NCBI RefSeq assembly: GCF_947259545.1 | Contig: NZ_CAMYMK010000008.1 | Location: 496,001 to 560,000, forward strand | Reading direction: 5' to 3' | Length of the DNA stretch: 64,000 nt | From: an uncultured Marinobacter sp. | GTDB lineage: Bacteria > Pseudomonadota > Gammaproteobacteria > Pseudomonadales > Oleiphilaceae | In this document: piece after piece, positions 26,789 to 35,344 of the stretch | Position numbering within the stretch: position 1 is the stretch's first letter | Layout of the letters: each line of letters opens with the position of its first letter | Notes under the pieces: model-generated | What the model was told of the DNA's origin: nothing | Database searches by the model: none | The model's input: the letters and a program-made list of their open reading frames with translations, nothing else | Translations under genes and position numbers: made by a program

Positions 26789-28515
26789 GAGAACCACTGA
26801 AATCCAAACTGGCGGGGATGCTGGAGGTCGTCTACCCCGATCTCGACAGTGGGTTTCTGGCGGAAAAACTGCTCAAGACCATGGGGCTCGCTCCGAATCA
26901 GGAGCCTCCACCGGCGCACCAGAATAACTGGGACGAAGCGGACATTGTCCTGATTACCTATGCGGACACCATCCGGCGAGCGGATGAAAAGCCGCTGGTA
27001 ACGCTCCGTGAGTTCCTTAAGGATTACCTGGCGGATGACGTCTCGGCCGTCCACATCCTGCCATTTTTTCCTTACAGCTCCGATGACGGCTTTTCAGTGA
27101 TGGACTATCTGGCGGTCAACGAATCCCATGGCACCTGGGAAGACATTGAGCGCATCGCCGGGGATTTCAGGCTGATGGCGGACCTGGTGATCAATCACAT
27201 GTCCGCTCGCAGCCGCTGGTTCGAGAACTTCCGCAAGCGTATAGACCCGGGGAAGGATTACTTCTTCGAGGCCAGCCTGAACGATGACCTGAGTGCGGTG
27301 GTGCGTCCGCGGACATCGCCACTGCTTAACCCGGTGATGACGGAGGATGGCGAGCGATACGTCTGGTGCACGTTCAGTGAAGATCAGGTGGACCTGAACT
27401 TTGCTAACCCGGACGTGTTGATGGAGTTCGTGTCGATCATCCGGAAATACCTGGAGCGTGGCGTGGTCATGTTCCGGCTCGATGCCGTGGCCTTCCTGTG
27501 GAAGGAACCGGGGACGCCTTCCATCCACCTCCAGCAGACCCACGAACTGATCAAGATCCTGAGGCTGCTGATTGAACATCACACCCCGCGGGCGGTGGTG
27601 ATCACCGAAACCAACGTGCCCAACCGGGAAAACCTGACGTACTTAGGAAACGCCAACGAAGCGCACGCGATTTACAACTTTTCCCTGCCACCGCTGCTGA
27701 TCCACACCCTGGTGACCGGGAACTGCCGGCATCTGAAAACCTGGTTGATGAGCATGCCTCCGGCGCAGATGGGCACTACCTATCTGAATTTCATTGCTTC
27801 CCATGATGGTGTGGGCTTGCGTCCCACCGATGGCCTGCTGACCGAGGACGAAAAGCAGGGTCTGATCAATGCCATGGAGTCCTTCGGCGGTAAGGTTTCA
27901 TACCGTCGTACGGAAGACGGCCGTGACCAGCCCTATGAAATCAACATTGCGCTGTACGATGCGCTCAAGGGGACCGTCAAAGGTGGGGCTGATCACTGGC
28001 AAATGCAGCGCTTCATCTGCGCCCATACGGTGATGTTGGCACTGGAGGGAATCCCGGCCTTCTACATTCACAGTTTGCTCGCCACAGAAAACGATTATGA
28101 GCGGGCAGAGCACACCGGCCGTCTGCGTTCCATTAATCGGGGGCAGTGGAAGCTGGAATCGATCGAAAGTGAGCTGGCCAACCCGTTGAGCCATCACAGC
28201 AAGGTATTCAAGGAGCTCAAGCGCCTGATCGCCATTCGCCGCCGTCAGCCGGCGTTCCATCCCAATGCCACTCAGTTCACGCTCCACCTCGGGTTACAGT
28301 TGTTCGGCTTCTGGCGCCAGAGCATGCGGCGGGACCAGTCCATTTTCTGCATTCACAATATCAGCGACGAGGTTCAGAAAATCGCCCTCAGTGACATTAA
28401 CCTGATTGGTACCGACCAGTGGGTGGATTTGATTTCCGGGCTGCGGGTGGATGACCTGAGCGGTTCCATCACGTTAAAGCCCTACCAGAGTATCTGGCTG
28501 TCGAACCGGGAGTAG
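26785..28515 (+). CDS. Glucosylglycerate phosphorylase (GH13 sucrose phosphorylase-like)
   Basis: This 576-residue GH13 subfamily 18 enzyme has nucleophile D233 (FRLDAVAFLWK), acid/base E275 (VVITETNVPN) and transition-state D341 (ASHDGVGLRP). The family includes sucrose phosphorylase and glucosylglycerate phosphorylase. In this operon, between gpgS and the kinase/phosphatase pair, the second is far more likely: phosphate splits glucosylglycerate into glucose-1-phosphate and glycerate. It couples to gpgS through an ATGA overlap. The substrate assignment is from context, not from a specificity residue I can point to. Confidence 0.87.
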   Translation: MREPLKSKLAGMLEVVYPDLDSGFLAEKLLKTMGLAPNQEPPPAHQNNWDEADIVLITYADTIRRADEKPLVTLREFLKDYLADDVSAVHILPFFPYSSDDGFSVMDYLAVNESHGTWEDIERIAGDFRLMADLVINHMSARSRWFENFRKRIDPGKDYFFEASLNDDLSAVVRPRTSPLLNPVMTEDGERYVWCTFSEDQVDLNFANPDVLMEFVSIIRKYLERGVVMFRLDAVAFLWKEPGTPSIHLQQTHELIKILRLLIEHHTPRAVVITETNVPNRENLTYLGNANEAHAIYNFSLPPLLIHTLVTGNCRHLKTWLMSMPPAQMGTTYLNFIASHDGVGLRPTDGLLTEDEKQGLINAMESFGGKVSYRRTEDGRDQPYEINIALYDALKGTVKGGADHWQMQRFICAHTVMLALEGIPAFYIHSLLATENDYERAEHTGRLRSINRGQWKLESIESELANPLSHHSKVFKELKRLIAIRRRQPAFHPNATQFTLHLGLQLFGFWRQSMRRDQSIFCIHNISDEVQKIALSDINLIGTDQWVDLISGLRVDDLSGSITLKPYQSIWLSNRE

Positions 28516-28529
28516 GGCAGAATGCGCTC

Positions 28530-29669
28530 ATGCTCAAGCAACCGCTATCCCCGTCAAAACCACGAGTACTGTTGTTATCCGCCTACGATGCCGGCAGCCA
28601 CAAGCGCTGGCGGGAACAGCTGGTTGCCAGCCAGCCGGAATTTGACTGGCACGTGCTTGCCTTGCCGCCCCGGTTCTTCCGCTGGCGGATTCGCGGGAAC
28701 GCACTGACCTGGCTTCAGGAACCCGCGTTTCGGGAACACTGGGATCTGCTGTTGGTAACATCCATGGTGGATCTGGCGTCCGTTCGAGGGTTTCACCCCC
28801 ATCTTGCCTGCACCCCCGCTTTGCTCTATATGCATGAAAACCAGTTTGCCTACCCGGATTCCGGCAAGCAGCACGCCAGTGTCGAGCCCCAGATGGTTAA
28901 CCTGTACAGCGCGATTGCCGCCGACCACGTGGTATTCAACAGTCAGTGGAACCGGGACAGCTTTCTCGTTGGAGTCGACGAGTTTTTCAACAAGTTACCT
29001 GACGGCGTACCCGATGGAGTGATTCGTCAGATCCGGGACAAGTCCAGCGTCGTTCCTGTGCCGATAGAGGACTATCTATTCCGTGAACGGGCCAATCCCC
29101 ACAACTTTGCCTGCCCACATTTATTGTGGAACCACCGCTGGGAGTACGACAAATCTCCGGACCGGCTTTTAAGGCTGCTCGATCGGCTGGCAGAGGTGGG
29201 TCAGGATTTTCGCCTTAGCGTGGTGGGAGAACAGTTCAGGAACCAGCCCAGGGTGTTTGATGAGATAAAGCACCGTCACCGCAGTCGCCTTGTGCACTGG
29301 GGCTATATGGACAGCCGGGAAGCCTACGACAAGTTGTTGCATGAAGCCGACGTGGTGGTGTCCACCGCCTTGCACGATTTCCAGGGGCTGTCGATGCTGG
29401 AGGCCATGGCCTCTGGCTGTCTGGCTCTCGCACCGGACCGTCTCGCCTACCCGGAATATGTTCCCTCAGCCCAACTTTACACCAGCTCGGTTGACGACCC
29501 GGAACGGGAAGCTTTGTGTGCGGCTGACACCCTGGTGTCGCTGCTGGAGCAGAAACCGGATGCAAAGCCTCCATATGAATGGCGCCATACGGAATTGAAG
29601 CGCAGTTACCGCAATACTATGTATGTCACCATTGGCAGTGAAGCGGTATGCTCAATGATTCAAGAATGA
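28530..29669 (+). CDS. DUF3524 glycosyltransferase, tRNA-queuosine mannosyltransferase-like
   Basis: This 379-residue GT-B protein has the N-terminal DUF3524 domain (LLLSAYDAGSHKRWREQL, MHENQFAYPDS) and a group-1 glycosyltransferase C-terminal half (STALHDFQGLSMLEAMASG). Animal relatives (GTDC1/QTMAN) mannosylate queuosine in tRNA-Asp, and bacterial members carry the same annotation. It starts 14 bases after the phosphorylase and is probably in the same transcript. That raises the other possibility that it uses a glucosylglycerate-pathway sugar nucleotide. Family assignment is firm; substrate is open. Confidence 0.85.
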   Translation: MLKQPLSPSKPRVLLLSAYDAGSHKRWREQLVASQPEFDWHVLALPPRFFRWRIRGNALTWLQEPAFREHWDLLLVTSMVDLASVRGFHPHLACTPALLYMHENQFAYPDSGKQHASVEPQMVNLYSAIAADHVVFNSQWNRDSFLVGVDEFFNKLPDGVPDGVIRQIRDKSSVVPVPIEDYLFRERANPHNFACPHLLWNHRWEYDKSPDRLLRLLDRLAEVGQDFRLSVVGEQFRNQPRVFDEIKHRHRSRLVHWGYMDSREAYDKLLHEADVVVSTALHDFQGLSMLEAMASGCLALAPDRLAYPEYVPSAQLYTSSVDDPEREALCAADTLVSLLEQKPDAKPPYEWRHTELKRSYRNTMYVTIGSEAVCSMIQE

Positions 29670-29688
29670 AACACCGGAGCGTGCGAAT

Positions 29689-30657
29689 ATGATGAAGGCG
29701 ATCAAGGTTGTCGGCGATGCTCTGAACTGGGAGGCCTGTGATGCTCCCTCGGAGTTGCCAGAAGGTCATGTCTGTATTGACGTGAAGTGGACCGCGATCA
29801 ATCGTGCTGATCTGATGCAGAGGGCCGGCGTTTATCCGCCGCCTCCCGGTGCCTCGGAGGTTCTGGGGCTGGAAGTGAGCGGGACCATCGCCGACGTTGG
29901 TGAAGGTGTGAGCGGCTTAATGCCGGGCGACGAAGTCTGCGCGTTGCTGACCGGCGGCGGGTACGCCACCAAAGTGGTCGTGCCGGCGGCTCAGGTATTG
30001 CCGATTCCGGAGGGGTTGTCTCTCAGGCAGGCGGCGGCGGTGCCAGAAGTGTTTGCCACGGCCTGGCTGAATCTTTACCGGGAGGCGGAATTGCAGCCGG
30101 GTGAAAAAGTCCTCCTGCACGCGGCCGCCAGTGGCCTGGGTACGGCCGTTATACAGCTGGCAACAGCGTTTGGTAATCCAGTGTTTGCCACCGCGGGCGA
30201 TGACGGAAAGCTGGATTTTTGTCAGAAACTCGGAGCCACCGGTATCTGGAATCGAAACAACGGCTCGTTTGTGGATGCGGTCCGGAAATGGGGTGGCATC
30301 GATATGGTACTGGACCCGGTGGGCGGCAGTTACATTGGCGATAACCAGAAAGTGCTGAACGCGGATGGTCGAATAGTTCTGATTGGCCTGATGGGCGGGC
30401 GGTCCGCCGAGGTGGATCTTGGTTTGATGCTGGTGAAACGTCATCGCCTGATCGGATCAACCCTGCGGTCACGACCGCTGATGGTCAAAGGGGAAGTCAT
30501 GCAGGCCCTTTATCGACACGTCTGGCCACTGCTCAGTTCCGGTCAGATTGAGCCGATTATTGATTGTGAATGGCCCATTGAAGAGGCTGCCGAGGCCATG
30601 GCCTACGTGAACGCCAATAAGAACACCGGCAAGGTGCTGTTGAACGTAAACGGCTAA
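29689..30657 (+). CDS. NAD(P)H-quinone oxidoreductase (PIG3-type)
   Basis: This 322-residue medium-chain reductase of the zinc-free quinone oxidoreductase group has RADLMQRAGVYPPPPGAS near the start, the proline-rich substrate loop found in PIG3/TIGR02824 proteins. The Rossmann motif HAAASGLGTAVIQLA follows. It reduces quinones with NADPH. It lies 19 bases after the DUF3524 gene and ends just before a long palindrome. Confidence 0.93.
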   Translation: MMKAIKVVGDALNWEACDAPSELPEGHVCIDVKWTAINRADLMQRAGVYPPPPGASEVLGLEVSGTIADVGEGVSGLMPGDEVCALLTGGGYATKVVVPAAQVLPIPEGLSLRQAAAVPEVFATAWLNLYREAELQPGEKVLLHAAASGLGTAVIQLATAFGNPVFATAGDDGKLDFCQKLGATGIWNRNNGSFVDAVRKWGGIDMVLDPVGGSYIGDNQKVLNADGRIVLIGLMGGRSAEVDLGLMLVKRHRLIGSTLRSRPLMVKGEVMQALYRHVWPLLSSGQIEPIIDCEWPIEEAAEAMAYVNANKNTGKVLLNVNG

Positions 30658-30663
30658 GTGTAT

Positions 30664-30697
30664 GTACGTCGGATTAGCAAGGCGTAATCCGACGTAC
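30664..30697. repeat. REP-like extragenic palindrome
   Basis: Perfect 13-base arms gtacgtcggatta and taatccgacgtac are separated by an eight-base loop. It sits between the convergent quinone oxidoreductase and MDR genes. The core GTCGGATTA...TAATCCGAC is a dispersed intergenic palindrome seen in many Proteobacteria. No T-run follows. It may act in transcript end protection. Confidence 0.8.
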
Positions 30698-30707
30698 CCA
30701 CGTCAGA

Positions 30708-31733
30708 TCAGTCCGTAATGTGGACCAATTGCTTCCCGAAGTTTTGCCCCTTCAGCATCCCCTTGAACGCCTCAACGGCATAACCCAGCCCCTCGGCAAC
30801 GGTCTCACGATACTTCAGCTCGCCGTTGGCGATGCGATCAGTAAGAATGCCGGTGATTTCCTGATGCTTGTCCTGCCACTCGGTGACCAGGAAAAAACGG
30901 TGATCGGGAACCGGATCCAATGCCTTCAGGACATGGAACGGTGTCTCGACCGACGCCATGTCACTGGCATTGTAGGCAGACACATAACCGCAGATAGGCA
31001 CGCGGGCCCCGGGGTTCAGTAACGGTGCAACCGCGCGGGTCACGGCACCGCCAACATTCTCGAAGTAGATATCGATGCCGTCAGGGCAGGCCGCTTTCAG
31101 ATCCTCTTCAAGGTTACCCGCCTTGTAATCGACACAGGCATCGAAACCCAGTTCTTCAACCACGAAACTGCATTTGTCCGGTCCGCCGGCCACGCCCACC
31201 ACACGGCAGCCTTCTTTTTTCGCCGTCTGGCCGACCACGGTGCCGACAGGCCCGGAAGCGGCAGACACCACCACGGTTTCACCTGTCTTGGGTTTGCCTA
31301 CGTACGTCAGGCCGCAGTAGCCGGTACGGCCGGGCATGCCCGCTACGCCCAGATAAGTCTGCAGGGGCACATTGTCTTTCTGGTTGATTTGGTAAACCAT
31401 CGGCGCATCCGCCGGGAAAGTCACGTATTCCTGCCAGCCGGAGTAGCAGGTGACCAGGTCGCCAACCTTGAGTTTGTCGGAGCGGGATTCCACGATCCGC
31501 GCGACGCTCTCCCCAACGATGACCTCATCAATGCCAATGGGATCCATGTATCCCTTGGTATCGTTCATACGCGGGCGCATGTAAGGGTCCAGTGACAGCC
31601 ACAGGACCTGGGCCACGACTTCTCCCTCGTTGGGCGGCCTGACAGGGCGCTCTTCCATAACAAGGTCGCCATCCTGAATTTCGCCCTGGGGACGCTGTTT
31701 GAGCACGATTGCATGATTCTTGTAGTCGTTCAC
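30708..31733 (-). CDS. NADP-dependent oxidoreductase (MDR, CurA/YfmJ-like)
   Basis: This 341-residue medium-chain reductase has an early VLWLSLDPYMRPRM signature, the nucleotide loop VSAASGPVGTVVGQTAKKEG and FENVGGAVTRAV. These belong to the leukotriene B4 dehydrogenase/CurA group, which reduces activated double bonds of enones with NADPH. It is a single gene facing the vgrG island across a 170-base divergent gap. Confidence 0.92.
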   Translation of the reverse strand: MNDYKNHAIVLKQRPQGEIQDGDLVMEERPVRPPNEGEVVAQVLWLSLDPYMRPRMNDTKGYMDPIGIDEVIVGESVARIVESRSDKLKVGDLVTCYSGWQEYVTFPADAPMVYQINQKDNVPLQTYLGVAGMPGRTGYCGLTYVGKPKTGETVVVSAASGPVGTVVGQTAKKEGCRVVGVAGGPDKCSFVVEELGFDACVDYKAGNLEEDLKAACPDGIDIYFENVGGAVTRAVAPLLNPGARVPICGYVSAYNASDMASVETPFHVLKALDPVPDHRFFLVTEWQDKHQEITGILTDRIANGELKYRETVAEGLGYAVEAFKGMLKGQNFGKQLVHITD

Positions 31734-31903
31734 TGACGTTCTCCGGTTGCGTAATGAAACCAGATTAGGGTGCAGCAGAATGGGTTTGGGGTCAACCTCT
31801 CAACTCGGGATGACCGGGGTTACATTCGCCAGCCCGATCGTTATAATCGGGCCCACTCAGGACGAGTAATGAACATACGACTTTATCTTCAGGGACCGAA
31901 GAC

Positions 31904-33985
31904 ATGCCCCAGGCAAGCGGACTGCAGTTCACCGCCACCATTGGCGGATTTTCCTCTGATCACTTTTCCGTTGTCGGCTTCGAGCTGAACGAAGCCCTTT
32001 CTGAACTGTTTCACGGCAAGCTCAAACTGGCCAGCACCGACCCGTCGGTAGCGGCGGCTGATGTACTGGAACAGACTGTGGATCTGGTGATCTGGCAGGA
32101 CGGCGCGCCGTTGCGGCGTTTCACGGGCGTGGTCAACGAATTCGCCCGCGGCGATGCTGGTTACCGCCGCACCCGTTACGAAGTCATCATTCAGCCCCCG
32201 TTGTGGCGCCTGGGCCTGATGCAGAACAGCCGCATCTTCCAGGCTCAAGCTACCGACGCCATCGTGCGAACCCTGCTGGAAGAGCGGGGCATCGTCGATA
32301 CCGTGTTCGATCTCAAGCGTCACCCGGAAGAACGGGAATACTGCGTCCAGCACCGGGAAAGCGACCTGGGGTTTTTAGAACGGCTGGCGGCCGAGGAAGG
32401 CTGGCATTACCGCTATCACCACGGTGACGTAAATGGCGAAGAACCACCCGCCCTGATCATCGCCGACCACCACGGCGACGCCCCCAGACTCGCCCCCGCC
32501 GAATACAATGGCACGGCCGGCGGCAGTACCCGCCAGAGCGCCATCTTCCAGTTCAGCTACCGGGAGCGGATCAGGGCCGCCTCCGTGGCCATGAAGGACT
32601 ACACCTTCAAGAATCCAGCATACGCCCTGATGCACGAACAGCAGGCTGACAAACTGGCTGCCCAGCGGGAAGACTATCAGCACTACGACTACCCGGGCCG
32701 CTTCAAGGCCGACGCCAGTGGCCAGCCCTTCACTGGAAGCCGTCTCGACGCGCTGAGAAACGACGCCGCCATTGCCAACGGACAGAGCAACCGTCCCGAC
32801 TTCACCGTGGGCGCCAAAGTTAAACTTGCTGAACACGACAGCCCGGCCCTGAACCGGGAATGGCTGTTCACCAGCATCAACCACACCGGCGAACAGCCCC
32901 AGGCCCTGGAAGAAGAGGGGGGCAGTGCGGCCACCACCTACCACAACGCCTTCAACGCCATCCCCGCAGACCGCACCTGGCGGCCACAGATCAACCACCG
33001 CCCATTAATGGACGGCCCCCAGATTGCCATCGTCACCGGTCCGGAGGGGGAAGAGATCCACTGCGACGAACATGGCAGAGTAAAAGTAAGATTTCCCTGG
33101 GATCGTTACTCCAAGAACGACGAACACAGCAGCGCCTGGCTGCGAGTCAGCCAGGGCTGGGCAGGCGGCCAGTACGGTTTTACGGCATTGCCGCGCATCG
33201 GCCACGAAGTCATCGTCTCTTACCTGGACGGCGACCCGGACCAGCCCATCATTACCGGCCGGACCTATCACGCCACCAATACGCCGCCCTACGCGCTGCC
33301 GGAACACAAGACAAGAACCACCCTCAAAACCCAGACCCACAAGGGCGAGGGCAGTAACGAGCTGCGATTTGAAGACGAAGCTGACCAGCAACAGATCTAC
33401 GTCCACGCCCAGAAAGACCTGGACCTGCTGACGGAAAACAACCGCACCGAAGTCATCCGAAACGACAGCCACCGAACCGTCGAAAATAACGATTTCACTC
33501 ACATCAAAGGCAACGATCACTGCACCGTAGATGGAGAAAAACGCGAGTCCATCGGCGGCGACTGCAGCCAGAATATCGGTGGCACCTTCCACCAGAAATC
33601 CGGCAAGGGGACCCTCAGCGAAGCCGGCACCGAAGTTCACCACAAGGCAGGCGCCAAAGTGGTACTGGACGCCGGGGCAGAACTCACCATCGCTGCTGGT
33701 GGCAGCCTGCTGAAACTGGATCCGAGTGGTGTGACGCTGGTGGGGCCCGGTATCAAGATCAATTCGGGTGGGTCGCCGGGTAAGGGGAGTGGCCAACAAT
33801 CTCGACAGCCGGAGAGGCCTGAGACTCTCGGCGTTCATCGTGACAAGAGTGCGAGCGCTCCTGAGCTGGCGGAAACTTCGATTAGACGAAGTGCCGGGCC
33901 GGAATCTCGAGATTTGCCAAAGATCTGTAAAGAATGCTGGTTAAGGGCGCTGGATCATGGGGCACTTATGGTAAGTGGAGATTAG
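31904..33985 (+). CDS. vgrG: Type VI secretion system spike protein VgrG
   Basis: This 693-residue protein has a gp27-like N-terminal half, the gp5 OB-fold motif VRFPWDRYSKNDEHSSAWLR at about residues 390-410 and VIVSYLDGDPDQPIITG. A repetitive beta-helix follows (RNDSHRTVENNDFTHIKGND region). From about residue 625 the sequence turns into a low-complexity linker and a KICKECWLRALDHGA tail, a likely docking segment for the DUF4123 adaptor. VgrG trimers tip the T6SS needle and carry effectors. No other T6SS structural gene is nearby, so this is an orphan vgrG island. GC content falls sharply after the core. Confidence 0.95.
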   Translation: MPQASGLQFTATIGGFSSDHFSVVGFELNEALSELFHGKLKLASTDPSVAAADVLEQTVDLVIWQDGAPLRRFTGVVNEFARGDAGYRRTRYEVIIQPPLWRLGLMQNSRIFQAQATDAIVRTLLEERGIVDTVFDLKRHPEEREYCVQHRESDLGFLERLAAEEGWHYRYHHGDVNGEEPPALIIADHHGDAPRLAPAEYNGTAGGSTRQSAIFQFSYRERIRAASVAMKDYTFKNPAYALMHEQQADKLAAQREDYQHYDYPGRFKADASGQPFTGSRLDALRNDAAIANGQSNRPDFTVGAKVKLAEHDSPALNREWLFTSINHTGEQPQALEEEGGSAATTYHNAFNAIPADRTWRPQINHRPLMDGPQIAIVTGPEGEEIHCDEHGRVKVRFPWDRYSKNDEHSSAWLRVSQGWAGGQYGFTALPRIGHEVIVSYLDGDPDQPIITGRTYHATNTPPYALPEHKTRTTLKTQTHKGEGSNELRFEDEADQQQIYVHAQKDLDLLTENNRTEVIRNDSHRTVENNDFTHIKGNDHCTVDGEKRESIGGDCSQNIGGTFHQKSGKGTLSEAGTEVHHKAGAKVVLDAGAELTIAAGGSLLKLDPSGVTLVGPGIKINSGGSPGKGSGQQSRQPERPETLGVHRDKSASAPELAETSIRRSAGPESRDLPKICKECWLRALDHGALMVSGD

Positions 33986-33989
33986 AGGC

Positions 33990-34841
33990 GTGATTGAGTA
34001 TGTGCCCAGAGAGTGGCTTGATAGTGCGGATGAGAAGCTGAACTTTTTCGTTATTGCCGAGCTTGCTTTCATTGATCCTGCAGAACGTGCGGTGGCCTTG
34101 GATCAGGTATCAGGAAGGATGTGGCCCCTCGTGTATGACGATTCCCAGCTACATTTGGTCAGCGAGGGACCTTGGTTGATTCAGCTTGATGTAAAAAGGC
34201 TTGAACAGGCCAGTATCAGTAGCCTGGCTGGTGCCAGCCAGGCATGGATAGCGGCGTACTCGGAGGGAGAGCATCTTAGCCGTCAGTTAGCTCCGGCATT
34301 ATGCTGCATTTCTCCGGAGCAAGAGGTGCGTTTGCTTAGATTCTACTGCCCGGAAATTATCAAGATACTGAAAGATCAGGTGGAGCGTTCATGGTTCGAT
34401 GAGCTTTTCGCCGACTTGGTTTCATGGAATTACAGGTTGGAAAATGGAAAATTTCACATGATCTTTGAATCCCGTTTAACAACAAAATCCGGTAACTCTG
34501 ACGAATGGATCTTGGACGTGGATGAAGATCTGTGGCGTGAATTGGTGGGCAATCCAGAGATCGATGTGCTCATCAGCAGCCTTGCCAAGGAAACGCCAGA
34601 GGTGTTTTGTGGTTTGAGTGGAGGAGTGAAGCGGCAAAGGGTGCAGGATTGTCTGAATCGAGCTGACGAACTGGGTATCGTGACCGTCGATGATCGAAGG
34701 GTTTATGTGTATTTGGAGATGGCAGCAGGTAATGAAGAAACAGCATCCGCCGAAGTTAAGGAGCTTGCGGAACGCGCAGTTAGTATGCAGAAACCATTAG
34801 TTGAGTTACTCGACGGGCCGGTAGAACAGGGGAGTATATGA
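33990..34841 (+). CDS. DUF4123-like T6SS effector adaptor (Tap/TEC type)
   Basis: This 283-residue protein lies directly after vgrG. Its beginning, with a PLVYDD segment, an ISSLAGASQAWIAAYSEGEHL stretch split by turns and LLRFYCPEIIKIL, fits DUF4123. In other species these adaptors load a specific effector onto its VgrG and are encoded between the two, as here. The start is taken as GTG 33990, which has a GGAG site nine bases upstream; GTG 33975 is possible. The DNA is more AT-rich than vgrG. Confidence 0.8.
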   Translation: MIEYVPREWLDSADEKLNFFVIAELAFIDPAERAVALDQVSGRMWPLVYDDSQLHLVSEGPWLIQLDVKRLEQASISSLAGASQAWIAAYSEGEHLSRQLAPALCCISPEQEVRLLRFYCPEIIKILKDQVERSWFDELFADLVSWNYRLENGKFHMIFESRLTTKSGNSDEWILDVDEDLWRELVGNPEIDVLISSLAKETPEVFCGLSGGVKRQRVQDCLNRADELGIVTVDDRRVYVYLEMAAGNEETASAEVKELAERAVSMQKPLVELLDGPVEQGSI

Positions 34842-35344
34842 TTGGTCGCTGGTTAATGAACAAGGTTTTGGACCCACTGCCTGTTTGGCTGCAATTGATA
34901 CTTGTTTTAGCAGTTTTTAGTCCGATTGCGTGGAACTATACGTTTGCAGCTAAGGACGCTGCTTTTGTGTTCCATAACCATGTGGATCGCCCTATCCACG
35001 ATGTAAATTTGAACGGTAAATGGATAGGTGGGGCTGCAGCTCACGATGGAAATGGGCCGGGAACCAGCGGTGGTGCAATTTGTTGTGGAAAGCTTGACTC
35101 TGGGGAAGTCGAGTTAACTTGGACCGTAAGTGTGACCCAATCACAATATGATGTCGGCCTTAGAAAGCAAAGCAAGAGATTGTTGGTTGAAATTCCTGAA
35201 AGACCAAATGATGAGCTTTATCTTCATGTGCATATTTTCGCTGATGATTCTGTGAAATTTTTCTGGAGCGAATCAACTAGATCCAATTATCAAATAGAAC
35301 AAAGCAAGGATGCGTTTGTTAATGTTTTCGAGAAAAGTAATTGA
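34838..35344 (+). CDS. DUF3304-like T6SS accessory or immunity protein
   Basis: This 168-residue protein has one N-terminal TM segment (LPVWLQLILVLAVFSPIAW). A beta-rich exported part follows with FHNHVDRPIHDVNLNG, a glycine-rich stretch, then ICCGKLDSGEVELTW. The paired cysteines before a V-x-W strand resemble DUF3304 proteins found beside T6SS lipase effectors. It overlaps the adaptor gene by four bases and the effector gene by 35. A periplasmic immunity role would fit a phospholipase effector, but it is inferred from place and topology only. Confidence 0.65.
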   Translation: MIGRWLMNKVLDPLPVWLQLILVLAVFSPIAWNYTFAAKDAAFVFHNHVDRPIHDVNLNGKWIGGAAAHDGNGPGTSGGAICCGKLDSGEVELTWTVSVTQSQYDVGLRKQSKRLLVEIPERPNDELYLHVHIFADDSVKFFWSESTRSNYQIEQSKDAFVNVFEKSN

